Of a DNA stretch of 64,000 nucleotides, positions 1 through 11,200 are shown one piece after another (within the stretch, counting starts at the first letter, position 1; the number at the start of each line of letters is the position of its first letter). The translations under genes and the position numbers were made by a program. The notes under the pieces were generated by a model. It saw nothing but the letters and a program-made list of their open reading frames with translations, was not told the DNA's origin and ran no database searches. Source of the DNA: Pyrrhosoma nymphula (Eukaryota > Arthropoda > Insecta > Odonata > Coenagrionidae); contig OY754329.1 of NCBI GenBank assembly GCA_963573305.1, positions 80,438,576 to 80,502,575 on the forward strand, in the 5' to 3' direction.

Positions 1-1970
1 GTGAGCCGACATTATATCATTGAATTCATTTCCACGAAAGTGTCTTGTGACAAGGAATCGCAGAGGTATGCTTCTCGGCTGTCTTGGAACAGAAGTCAGG
101 GGGATGCCGGACCCGTTCCTCTATCACTGGGCAGTGGTAATTACGATCCTGATCTCAGTACCATCACCACTCACAGCATATGCCTGTGGCCAACTAGGGC
201 CTGTTTCTCAAAGCTACAAGTCCACAAGTTACAAGTCTACAAGTTACAAGTCAGATCTTACGAGTGTGACTTACAAGTGTTTATTAAACGAAAATGGAGG
301 GCTTGTAAATTCTCCTCAAGTAGACAAAGATTTAAAAGTGAACATGGCGTAAGTCCAGTCCATATTTAGCTATTATTTGAAACTTCCAATATATTTTGTG
401 AGTTTCTCCAGCCATATTCTATTACCAAGAGTTAGTGCTATGCTACTCGGTGTCTAAAACTGCGTGAAAACAAGTTAAACATCTTTTGCTAACAGTTTAC
501 CTTAAAATACCCCAAGCAGGGACGAGTCGTCTGCAAAACTTGAACATCATAAGGAAAAGTTGTTTATTCCATTGTATGAAGTGAAATATGTACTCATTGA
601 ACGTTATTTACAATTTTTGCATGTCAAGACATCATCTTATGCAGTGTTTATCTTTCATAGATACAAAATAATAGCGTTTTAATCTCAGACAAGTGAAGAC
701 TATATACAGCGTGTCCACATTTAACGTTGTTAACTCGTTCCTGAAAAACTCGATGTTAAGCGAAACAACGTTAAAAAATGCAATAATTCCCATAAGAAAC
801 GATGTAAAAAATTAAAATCGGTTCCAAACTTACCAATTCTTCATTTCATCGCAATGATGATTTCCGCACAGTGATATAAGGTTGGATACATGGCATTATT
901 GAATGAAGCATTCAAACTAAATTTCTAAAACATTTTAATGGCGAAACTTTGATATTTTCACTCACAAAAGAAATTTTGGAATTATTCTCCATCCTGGTGG
1001 CACAGAAACTACAGGTGATAGGAACTTACTGTTGATATTTAAAAATACAGGGGGCCTGGTTGAAAGATGTTATCAATGGAATAATGCTCAAATATGGCCC
1101 ATTTCCTTAAAAATTGATGTGTTTTAATGGACTACTTGGCGTCATACTCAGCCGATTTATGGTGTATTTTAGTTGCGCGGGCAGCCAAATAGATGGTGCC
1201 ACTAGTCAGAGAGCTTCATATCATAGATGAAACAAACTAAAAAGGCATTTTAAAAACAATAAGTACTGGGTCTCCCTCCTATATTTCCGATATTTAGTGC
1301 TGTTAGCACGGGTTTCCCTCAGAGTAAATAGAAATTTTTACCCTTCACTGCCGGAGTGCACGTGCACTTTTTAGTAGTAGAGCTAGAAAAGTAGAATTTT
1401 CACTTCTACATCCATGTTCTTTTACTGGAGTAAGGGTGAATACAAGAAACACTGATAAACTGAAAAAGACCAGTGTCATAATTTATTCCTTGAACTAGCA
1501 CTTCTCATTTATTTATATTTGATTCAAAAAAATTCATTACATATTTAGACCAATTGAAAATTAAGAAAGAATGAAGATGGCAGGGCGATTTACAATATAT
1601 TTGTTATTAGCAACCATTGAAACTATCTAATGAATATAGCATGATTACTTTAAAAAATTTGATTTTTTCAACTGCTTGGACTTCCTCTGCCTATAAATAA
1701 TATCATGCACTTTATTTTCAATTTTCTGCAGTTCCACAAGCATTTGCTCACAGCAATCACTAACTACTAAGTAATTTCTTAAAGAGTTTAAACAGCACAC
1801 ACTGTGTCTTGTCTATCATAGTTATAAATCGGGAATCGAGGAAATGCAAATGATCTCAGTTGCCCACCACGAGTTCTTTCATTTTTCATCATATCTGGAT
1901 AAGAATCCATTTTCATTCTTCATAGTTTCTACTTGGGTAAAAAATTAATACTCTCCCGCAGGTTTAATTA
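1..1970. other. Non-coding DNA, no gene recognised
   Basis: No open frame here has recognisable protein similarity, and the short frames present look like chance. The stretch probably belongs to a large intron or 3' flank of the minus-strand mitofusin gene, whose last exons were not found. A stretch at about 712-860 (TTAACGTTGTTAACTCG and an echo, AACAACGTTAAAAAATG) resembles the end of a small DNA transposon, but no partner end was located. AT-rich throughout. Confidence 0.5.
214..252. repeat. Short tandem repeat, ACAAGT motif
   Basis: Five ACAAGT cores follow one another with 1-2 nt spacers (acaagtcc, acaagtt, acaagtct, acaagtt, acaagtc). This is a small local slippage array. The motif echoes again near 270-278 (acttacaagtg). 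No function is implied. Confidence 0.75.
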
Positions 1971-4900
1971 CAGTCGAGCACCCATAATCTGGTAATCAAG
2001 GAGCACGCTATAGTCCGGCAGTGTTGCGAAAACAACTTCATACATATTCCGAGAAATCAAAAAATCTTAATCATAAATATTGTTTTAGAAGATTTAGACT
2101 CTGCACTTCAATAAAATATTTCCTTCAATTGCTAGAATATAATGTCTCTTGTAAGTATCTCGCGGTAATTTCTTTAAAAAATAATTTTACACGCAATCTA
2201 AACGAATTATACAATTAAGTTACGCACATTGCAGTTTGAAGTCCTCACTGTAGACTGAGAAACCGCTACTTTCAGTTTAGTGATTTTCCGCGGCTACGCT
2301 ACTTCATGGCGCACACATTTAGCCATGCTCAAGGCCATAGATATATTCTATCCATAGCCTTGGCCATGCTTAATTATAATGCTTTATTGCTTATTCTCTG
2401 GCTGTAAGGTGCAAGATACTTCATTAAAATTCTTTACCACGTACGCACAGATATTATGACCATGTCCAATCTAAGCGATGCCAGCGGTGGAGCGATGACA
2501 GAGGTGTGAGGCGACGGCATAAAACTGTCAGTTGCAGAAAAAGTAGAAGTTTATCCTAACAAGCCTCCTGAAACCTCAATGTGGATGAAGCAGACTAAAC
2601 TGCTCCATTGAAGTTAACCTTAATTTCTTAACTCCAGACACGACGATAGCATCAAAAACGATGAAACAACTGATCGTCAATCGCATTAATCAATCGGCCG
2701 TGGCAAGGAACGTTGCGTCATAGAAATATTTCTTAGTTTTCATTTTTATTTCGGTATGCTCAAATTTTCCTCATTATATCAACAAATATATTTTTTCTAA
2801 AAATGATTATTTGCAAATTAAAGCTTTTGGGGTGTCCAAACGGGGAAAAGGTTCCATGTTTTCCGGCGTTTCGATGCCCAACACGGCCTTCGTCATCAGA
2901 GGCGTCAACAGATTCAATATTCGTCAACAGAAAGCTGTGATTATGCTATTAAATTATGTTGTGCATTTTGATTTAAATATAATTATCTCTCCACTACCAT
3001 TAAAATAGTTTATTTTCTACTACAGAATGTACGCAATAATGATCTCTTAGTAGTGGAAATAGTTTCAACGCCGTTATATTCTCATATGTTGTGAAATCTT
3101 AGCTCATTTATCAAAATTCACTAATGTCTTGATTTTACACATAACACTGGCATTTGGGGCCTCAAGGTGTTACGTAAAATCAAGACTCTACTGTACCACC
3201 AATTTGCTGACAGCAACTTCATTCTTCCTTTATTCTGGGCTCATGTACACCTGCCGCTTGTCAGTGGCTGGAGTCTTATCAGAAAGTTCCAGAAAATTAA
3301 TATCCCTTCCAACAGTAAGACCACCCAGATGTTCAAATACCACCCTCAATCCTTTTTCTACTGGAATGAAGGGCTATCAAGACAATGGGGCCCAGGTAAT
3401 CACTTGTCAATTTAAAAATTTAAATTACTTAGCTCATAGGCCAAGAGACCATGCAAAATTTTACACTCATGTTTTTACTATAAACTACAGATTTATCAAG
3501 AAATAATCAATTGAACATTCAATTGAAATTTCTTATTACAGTGCCTGTCATAAACATTCTATTCTTCTTGTCCTGTTCAATTATCTATATTATATACAGT
3601 TCTGTTCAAACAAATCGTACCGCCGAAAATTTGTAAGTCCCCAGTTTTCGACAATGTGGCATTGTGGCTGAACCACGCCCCCCTGTAACGGAGAGCAACA
3701 ACCATTCCAAGCGGAACGAGAGCACACCCACACAGTAGCTGGGGGAGTTGAACCACCCACAAAAGGAAATTTTTGACCAGCAAAAAGGATTATTTCCGAG
3801 AGGAGGAGTAAGGTTTCTGTTCTTGTGATGTGCGAGTAAGAAGAAAAGGGAGATCAAGGGGCGGGGGAGCAATAAACTCTCCGAGCGGAACAACCTCCTT
3901 CCGAACTCACTTGTCGGGAGGGAACCTCCACCCGAATGATGATTTTGACCTGCTAAGGGGTTGCTGAGGAGATGGGTAGGTTTTTGGACTCCTGCTTGGT
4001 TATGTGTGAGCAAAAATGAGTAGATAAACGATCGGTCTGTCGGCCACCCGATCTCTCTTGTAATAGAAAGCTACCATGTAGAAGCCAGGACTCAAATATC
4101 CATTGAAAGTCTCCATATGAGTACGGAGAATAATCCCACTGCAAATGACATACCTTCCATTATTTTTCCTCTATAAAAGGCTTTTACCGCGAATCGTCAC
4201 TCGAAGAGAATTTATGAATTATTTCATTTATATTTATTCAAATAATTCTATTACTTGAAAAAATCATGATTTTCTTGGTATTTCTGCTTATTTCAACATT
4301 CTTCGACATGTTATAAGCCACATCTATGACAGATTTATAAAATATAAAATGTATAATGCAGCGGAAAGCATTTGGACGACATAGAAGTTTTTTTGCTTCA
4401 CAGGAGCTAATTTATTGAAATATATCGGAAAAGAAGCCTAAAATAATCTCTGTAGCAAAATTAGATCTGTACATATGTTCCCACCTAATGTCAACATTTT
4501 CGTGCTCACAACACTCATTTTATGCCATTTATTGCTCCATTTTTTCAACGCCTAGCTTTAGTGAAATGGTGTAAAATTAAGCCTTAACTCTATGCTTTTA
4601 ATAACGTGGCTTCATTATTTTCGTTTGTCTGATTCATCCATGTAGAGGACACTGGCATGTATTGAATGACATGGATCACGGTTTAGATTTTGGAAGGGCG
4701 TTGGAACTTCACCAGGGTGGCTACTGATATCCAATTTTTTAATTCCCTGATTTTTCCTGACTTTTCCCTGATGGATTCACCAATTTCCCTGACCGATCGC
4801 CATAAGGTATTCACCATATTTTATTTCTGCTAAATTAAATTTTGGTCACAACTCAGAAAATGTTAACAGCTGAAATCAATAACATTAAATGCTACAAAGT

Positions 4901-6665
4901 ACATCCTAATGAAAAAACACACCGAGGAGGGTCCATTCTACCCCTGAATGCTCTGTCAAGGCGAAAGACACTACTATCCCCCACCCACTACCCCGAAGAT
5001 AGACATTTTTCGAAGATTTTTTCTGAAAAATCTAAAGAAGTCTTCAATTAAAACTCTGTACAAATATCTTGGTGGACATATTCGTGAAACCAATTAAAAC
5101 GACTACTTTATGTGAAATTTTGCCTGAAAAAACGTCCGCCATTTAGTGAAGTAATACATAGTACCCAAATATCAACCATAATCTCTTAAACTTTGCATAA
5201 GACAGGAAAAGTGCCATTATCACAAATTTTAATGTTTTTTTATTTCATTAAAATTCTTCCACAACTCTACTATCTTCTTAACTTTTAAAATTTTTGAAGA
5301 AAAATCAAAACGGGTGTTTTTTTGAAATGTTTGTCATGTTCGAGCCTCCGTATAAATACAAGTAATGGCTAGGACCTAAGAAAAATGACTTACTATTTCA
5401 TTATAAGCAATTATTTGTGAGTATAAATGCAATTTTTCAAGTCTTTATCTAAAAAAAGCAATTTTGGATTTTGTCCGGCTATTTTCGATTTCTGATCACT
5501 GTGCGCCGTCGCAGCGGCTGTTTTATTGTCTACAAAATTTCAACATTTCCCTGCACACAAGGTTTTCCTACAGCAGGTTGTTGAATTACATTTTTTTGAA
5601 TTACATTGAATTGCATAAAATTTTCCTACGCATACAACAGTGTTGCATTATGGTGAGTCCCCTGAACCATTGCGAGCGTTGGGGCGACCCAGGCAAGTGA
5701 GCTATATTCCTTCCGCGGCCGCAAATCAGCAGCTGTGTATCGTATTTCCGTGGTCGTGTATGTTTCCTACGGTAAAATTACAAATTGACAATGTCTAATT
5801 CTTCAAGAAAGAGGAAGCGCATCGTAGAAGTTCTGGGAAGTTGAGGGTTACTGAAAAGACATCGAAGGGAAAGTTAATGGCCACTTTATTGGCGGACTCT
5901 GGCACAGGTATCACTAAGGTGCGCAAAAAATACAAACAAAAGAAAAGTTGTTGGACTGGATCACAATCGGATGGCGAGAATGACCTTCAGAAGAGAACAA
6001 CAATTTGATTCACGTGAATCAGGGAACAAAAAAATGTATAAATATTTGGTTAAAAAACGTAAGCGCGCCACACACACACGCAAAAATTTCAGGGGTGATT
6101 TACTTATGCCCAAACTATTAATAATTAATGTTGTAATTTTAAAGTAGTGAGATTTCTAGAGTATCCAACATTATATCAAGTTCTTTCGCTATGCTTGGAA
6201 CTATATGTCTGCGCTTTTCTTATTTTCCAATTTTTTTTCTTGATAGGCTGCTATAACTGCTTACATTAGACATATAGACGGATAAAACTATGCAGATTAC
6301 AGATAGTTTTTACTTTGAGTTGCCACTAATTTAAGTATAAAGCAAACATGTGCGCGCCATGTAAGACCGCTACCAAGACGCCACACACCCGCATCTCGGC
6401 AATGACGCAATACGTCTTCAATTTGCTGAATCAAGATCTTCGTTGCACACAATTATTAATATAGAGAAAATTGTAAGCAAAAAATCTTCCAATACTCGCT
6501 CTTTAAAGGGAGAATTTTTGTTAAGCGTGGGTTACAGTTTCAGTAAATACGAAGCAATGAACCTGCAAAAAAGTTTTTTTTCCGTGAAGTACCAAAGCCT
6601 TTGAAATATTGCCAGATTATGGACGTTCCTGGATTAGGGATTTCCGGATAAGGGGTGCTCAACTG
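1971..6665 (+). mobile_element. Tigger/pogo-like DNA transposon (decayed)
   Basis: The left end begins CAGTCGAGCACCCATAATCT at 1971. The right end, read on the minus strand from 6665, begins CAGTTGAGCACCCCTTATCC. Both are flanked by TA (1969-1970 and 6666-6667), the target of Tc1/mariner/pogo elements. The resemblance continues loosely for about 60 bp (for example GTCCGGCAGTGTTGC against ATCTGGCAATATTTC). A degenerate pogo-type DNA-binding region lies at 5791-6008, near the right end. Most of the interior is not recognisable. A weaker terminus-like stretch near 5337-5366 leaves open a shorter element (about 5.34-6.67 kb) next to a separate left end. Confidence 0.55.
5791..6008 (+). pseudogene. 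Pogo/CENP-B-type transposase N-terminus, broken
   Basis: A start codon at 5791 opens with M-S-N-S-S-R-K-R-K-R-I-V. This is the lysine/arginine-rich lead-in followed by a hydrophobic turn that is usual for the CENP-B N-terminal helix-turn-helix of Tigger/pogo transposases. After a break near 5840, another frame reads K-L-R-V-T-E-K-T-S-K-G-K and A-T-L-L-A-D-S-G-T-G-I-T-K-V. A further frame reads K-E-K-L-L-D-W-I-T. Together these follow the family's order: DNA-binding helices, a K-K-x-K-E-K-L linker, then W-I. At least two frameshifts and a premature stop make it non-functional, and no DDE catalytic core follows before the right terminus. Family known by pattern only. Confidence 0.6.
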
Positions 6666-6962
6666 TATTATTCTATTCCATTTTATTCCTCATATGTCCT
6701 GTTTACACAAGGCCTGTAAAGTTCATGCATCGTGTAACCAGGCCTATAGAATCATCTAATGCATATGTATTCTAAAAACACCATATTAAATCATTTTAGT
6801 TATATATAAATAATAATACCCTTAATATAACGCAAGTATGTAAAAAATGTAAGACTGTCATAATCCTGCATTCAAAGTTTAATGCATATCCTGCCCACCC
6901 TATTTCTTCTGAAAGTATGCTAGAATAAAAGCCATGAAACTTTATGGACATTTATACCATAA

Positions 6963-8082
6963 AATTGAAAATTTTATCTATCAGTACCATTAATTATATT
7001 TTCCATTTTAAGACAATACATACCAAATTACTGTATTCAAAGAAAGATTACTCGAGCACACTTGGGGTCAAAGACCCAGACGTTCTAACAGAAAATTTGA
7101 CCACATTTACCAAACTTCTCATGAAATATACTAGTAATGCTAAGGGGTTAGTGAGTTCACTAATGCACAAAAGAGACATGATCAGGCAAAGGCGGAATAC
7201 CTTAATTTCTTTACCTGTCATTTCACGCTGACTTGCTTCAATAATTGAAAATTTTATCTATCAGTACCATTAATTATTTTTTTCATTTTAAGACAATACA
7301 TACCAAATTACTGTATTCAAAGAAAGAATACTCGAGCACACTTGGGGTCAAAGACCCAGACGTTCTAACAGAAAATTTGATCACATTTACCAAACTTTTC
7401 ATGAAATATACTAGTAATGCTAAGGGGTTAGTGAGTTCACTAATGCACAAAAGAGACATGATCAGGCAAAGGCGGAATACCTTAATTTCTTTACCTGTCA
7501 TTTCACGCTGACTTGCTTCAATAATTGAAAATTTTATCTATCAGTACCATTAATTATATTTTCCATTTTAAGACAATACATACCAAATTACTGTATTCAA
7601 AGAAAGATTACTCGAGCACACTTGGGGTCAAAGACCCAGACGTTCTAACAGAAAATTTGACCACATTTACCAAACTTCTCATGAAATATACTAGTAATGC
7701 TAAGGGGTTAGTGAGTTCACTAATCCACAAAAGAGACATGATCAGGCAAAGGCGGAATACCTGAATTTCTTTACCTGTCATTTCACGCTGACTTGCTTCA
7801 ATAATTGAAAATTTTATCTATCAGTACCATTAATTATATTTTCCATTTTAAGACAATACATACCAAATTACTGTATTCAAAGAAAGATTACTCGAGCACA
7901 CTTGGGGTCAAAGACCCAGACGTTCTAACAGAAAATTTGACCACATTTACCAAACTTCTCATGAAATATACTAGTAATGCTAAGGGGTTAGTGAGTTCAC
8001 TAATGCACAAAAGAGACATGATCAGGCAAAGGCGGAATATCTTAATTTCTTTACCTGTCATTTCACGCTGACTTGCTTCAAT
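6963..8082. repeat. Four 280-bp tandem copies carrying a mitofusin exon end
   Basis: Four head-to-tail units start at 6963, 7243, 7523 and 7803, each exactly 280 bp and nearly identical (a few substitutions per copy; copy 2 is the most divergent). The block TTACCTGTCATTTCACGCTG recurs at 7211, 7491, 7771 and 8051. In the last copy this is the 3' end of a mitofusin coding exon plus its splice donor (minus strand ATGACAG|GTAAAG). Each duplicated unit therefore ends with 28 nt of exon and a good donor site followed by intron. The right breakpoint is inside the exon at 8082/8083. High identity suggests recent duplication or ongoing homogenisation. Confidence 0.95.
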
Positions 8083-8262
8083 ATTAAGAGCCAGAGCTGT
8101 CGATAAGCGGGCCCGAAGATTACTTCCAAGACCTGTTTCCACGTGTGTATGCAGTTCCCGTTTATATACATTCAACACCAAAGGCTCTGGGTGAAATGGT
8201 AGACTGAACTCATCCACCAAAACAGAGAGTCGGCGAATTTCTTCACTGAGTGCTTTAGATAC
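8055..8262 (-). CDS. Marf: Mitofusin coding exon 9 (last one found)
   Basis: The acceptor TTATTTTGCAG and donor ATGACAG|GTAAAG bound 208 nt (residues 433-501, ending in phase 1). It encodes VSKALSEEIRRLSVLVDEF, a mitofusin signature, then FHPEPLVLNVYKRELHTHVE and ALNIEASQREMT. The last 28 nt and the donor have been duplicated three more times downstream as part of 280-bp tandem units. If this donor failed, translation would run about 55 codons into intron sequence before a stop. Confidence 0.93.
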
Positions 8263-11200
8263 CTGCAAAATAAGTTATTATTCTAATACTGATTGAAAAT
8301 GTATCACTTGTCTGATTAATCAACTAACAGTGAAGGTGTTCACAATGGACCTAGGCTTCATTACATTAATCCATTCCACAGAACAAATCACACTGTGAAA
8401 ACACGGTCACATAAAACCAATGACTGTGACAGTCTCATTTCATCAGCACACTCACTATCAACTCCCAGGAGTTTATGGTGGGGGTTTTAACACAACGTAC
8501 AGCAATGCACTTTTTACAATAGAAAAATCAACCTAACGTCTAAAATGCTAAGGGGGTGTCATAAGCATACTAGATTGTCATACCTTAAGACTAAGTACCA
8601 TAATTTATGAATTCTTGTGGCCCAATCTGATGTCATTTATGAGCAAAAATTTTCAAAAAATTATATAGACCTAACTCATGCATGCCTTCACAAGAAAATT
8701 ATCAGAAGAAAATCCACACTATGGGAGCAACGAGATATTCTGAAAAACTTGTACATGTAAAAAAAATGGATATAGTGAAATACAGAAACATTCAATATAC
8801 ATAGTGAAATCACTTTTCACTCCCGAACTTCAGATTATGTACATACAATATAGTGAAATAAGAGCTTTGAACTTCTCTGTTTTCCAAATTGGCATATTTA
8901 GTTAATCAGATATCCTAACATCTGGCAATGAGGATGAAGAAAAAGGAGTTAGATGAGAAGGAGAAGATATAACAGATTCTTCAGAGTTTTGCAAAGATTC
9001 CAATTAGTTGCCCATGTTTGAATTTTACCAAGATAGGCAATTGGTAAGTTACACTGGGAGCAGATGGCTGAAATATTAAGAATTATGTTAGTGCATACGT
9101 TTCTGTGTTGTCGATCAGGTGGTGTCTACATGGCTTCAGAGTTTCCACCACATTTGTTGGCTTGACTGGACAATAGTTTTGATGACTGGAATGCAAGAAA
9201 AACTGTTGTATAGTCAAGCCAATGAATGTGGTGGAAACCTTGATGACAATGAGAATTATGACCAGTAAAGAAGAACATTTCCATTCTATAATGGACAAAA
9301 AACAGATTTTTATGAAGCTATCTCATTTTGGTGTCTGATCAGGAGAGAAGTGCATTCAGAAGCATAGAAGCTGGGCATTTTAAGATTTCACAACAAAGAA
9401 TAAAAATTTCTTCAATTTATCATTCAGTATATTCTATGCCATTCCCTTAAGCCTATTTTTTCCCTACAGCTTGTAAAAGAACAAGCAACATATCAATCTA
9501 TATAGAGTAAATCCCCATATTTGAACTTTTTAAGGAACCTAGAAAATAAGTGTTAATTGCGTGAAAAAGCAAATAGCAGGAGAATGAGAATATTCACGTT
9601 TACAATGTATAGACCTATTGAATAAAAAGGTCTTCCTTTGTTTTTTCCACATTAGATTTTAATTTTCATGACCATGGTTTCGAGGGTTAAAATCATCTTC
9701 CTGATGATGATGTTAACCGTCTAAACCACGGTCTTGAAAATTAAAATCTTCTGTGGAAAAAACAAAGTTAAACCTTTTTATTCAAAAGGTCTATACAATG
9801 TAAAAGAGAATATTCTGACGAAGAATTCCCCCGGTGATGATGTTAACCGTTGAAACCATGGTCGTGAAAATTAAAATCTAATGTGGAAAAAACAAAGCTT
9901 AACCTTTTTATTCAAAATAAATATGTAGCAAGTTCCATAAGTTTACACCAGAAACCACAAACTTTATTGTAGAGACCAGCAATCATTGACATTCTACCAG
10001 ATCAATGGAGGTTCCAACACGAGAATAAACTTGTTTAAAACTTTGTATTTTGTTCACCATTGAAAATATTCTTTGTTTAACCTCCTTTTTCCTTTGCTAA
10101 GCAAGATAAAATTTACGTTCCACAGTTATCAAGGAAAGCTTAACAATGCATGAGAATCTGAGCTACCACACCATTCGACTAGTGCAAACAACCTTCTTCA
10201 CAATCCTTCAAGCCAACTTCAATATTCTGTAAAAAATTATTTTTAATTCAATGTGGCTCACAATTAGATGTGATAGAGCAGGAATCAATAAGTTTTTTCA
10301 TGTTTCATAATAACTGGGAAAGAAGCCATTGTTAATCTTCATGATTTCAACTTATGTACAAAATGAATACTCTCGGACTGCAGGCGTTCTTACATTGTAT
10401 AAATTATGTAGCAAGCTCCTAGTCCTACAATGTACTCATTTCCTAGTACGAATGCTACAAAGGTACAAATCTTTCCCAGGAGGATTGAGATTACGAATTG
10501 AAGTAATTCAAATTTCCATCACTAGTGACACTGTACCCTGCCACATTCAAATTCCACCTTAAGTTCACCATACCTCCACCGGATGACCTCTTGTCTTTTT
10601 TAAATGTATAAGAGCGAAAATAAGTCAAGAAGTGTTTTATAAATGCTCTTATGCATGAGTAACTTCATAAGAAAGGGAAATATATTTTTTTCCTCTAGCA
10701 CATAGTGATGCAAACTGTGGGAAAACTGAAAATGAAATTGTGTAAATACAGAGTTCTACCTACATAGGAAAGATAGGAAATTCAATGGAAAGCAATAAAA
10801 GTTATGTACAGCTACTTACAAAAAAATCATACCACTTCCCAACGCAACCTGCACGACAGGCTATTTAAATCCTCGAGGTGACAACACTGTCGCCCCACTT
10901 GACTGCCGAACGCTATAGCGTCCGGGCGGGGCCCGTCCCGCCCGGGGTCTCAGAAGCCAGAGCACCCGATGAAACATGACCTGGAGGCCCTGTATACCCA
11001 GGGGGGCCCAGGGGGGTGGAAGCTCACAGGCGGCGAGGAGGGTTTTCTTTCCCCGAAACAAAAGATAGGCATACGTTGTTGCTCTGTGCTAAAAATACGC
11101 CATTCTGTTTCGAGTGCCTTTCCATTTATTAATCTCATTTCCAGTTGAGCGTGTGGTGTTAGCGGTGAAAGGTGTGTTTCTGGGAGGAAAAGTAAACCGA

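Noticed and set aside
2310..2375. Inverted repeat around AAGGCCATAGATATATTCTA
   Set aside because: Arms are short and contain mismatches and an indel. Not clearly beyond chance in this AT-rich stretch.
3577..4144. Overlapping minus-strand frames, considered as missing mitofusin exons
   Set aside because: None matches the mitofusin helical bundle, membrane anchor or C-terminal coiled coil.
4710..4800. AGGGTGGCTACTGATATCC followed by repeated TTTTCCCTGA, resembling a DNA-transposon end
   Set aside because: Only one end was seen and no partner was located, so it is not listed as a defined element.
6944..8071. A plus-strand open frame of about 88 codons repeated four times, once in each 280-bp unit
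   Set aside because: It repeats only because the DNA repeats. It runs antisense to a mitofusin intron, has no recognisable domain, and one copy carries a premature stop.
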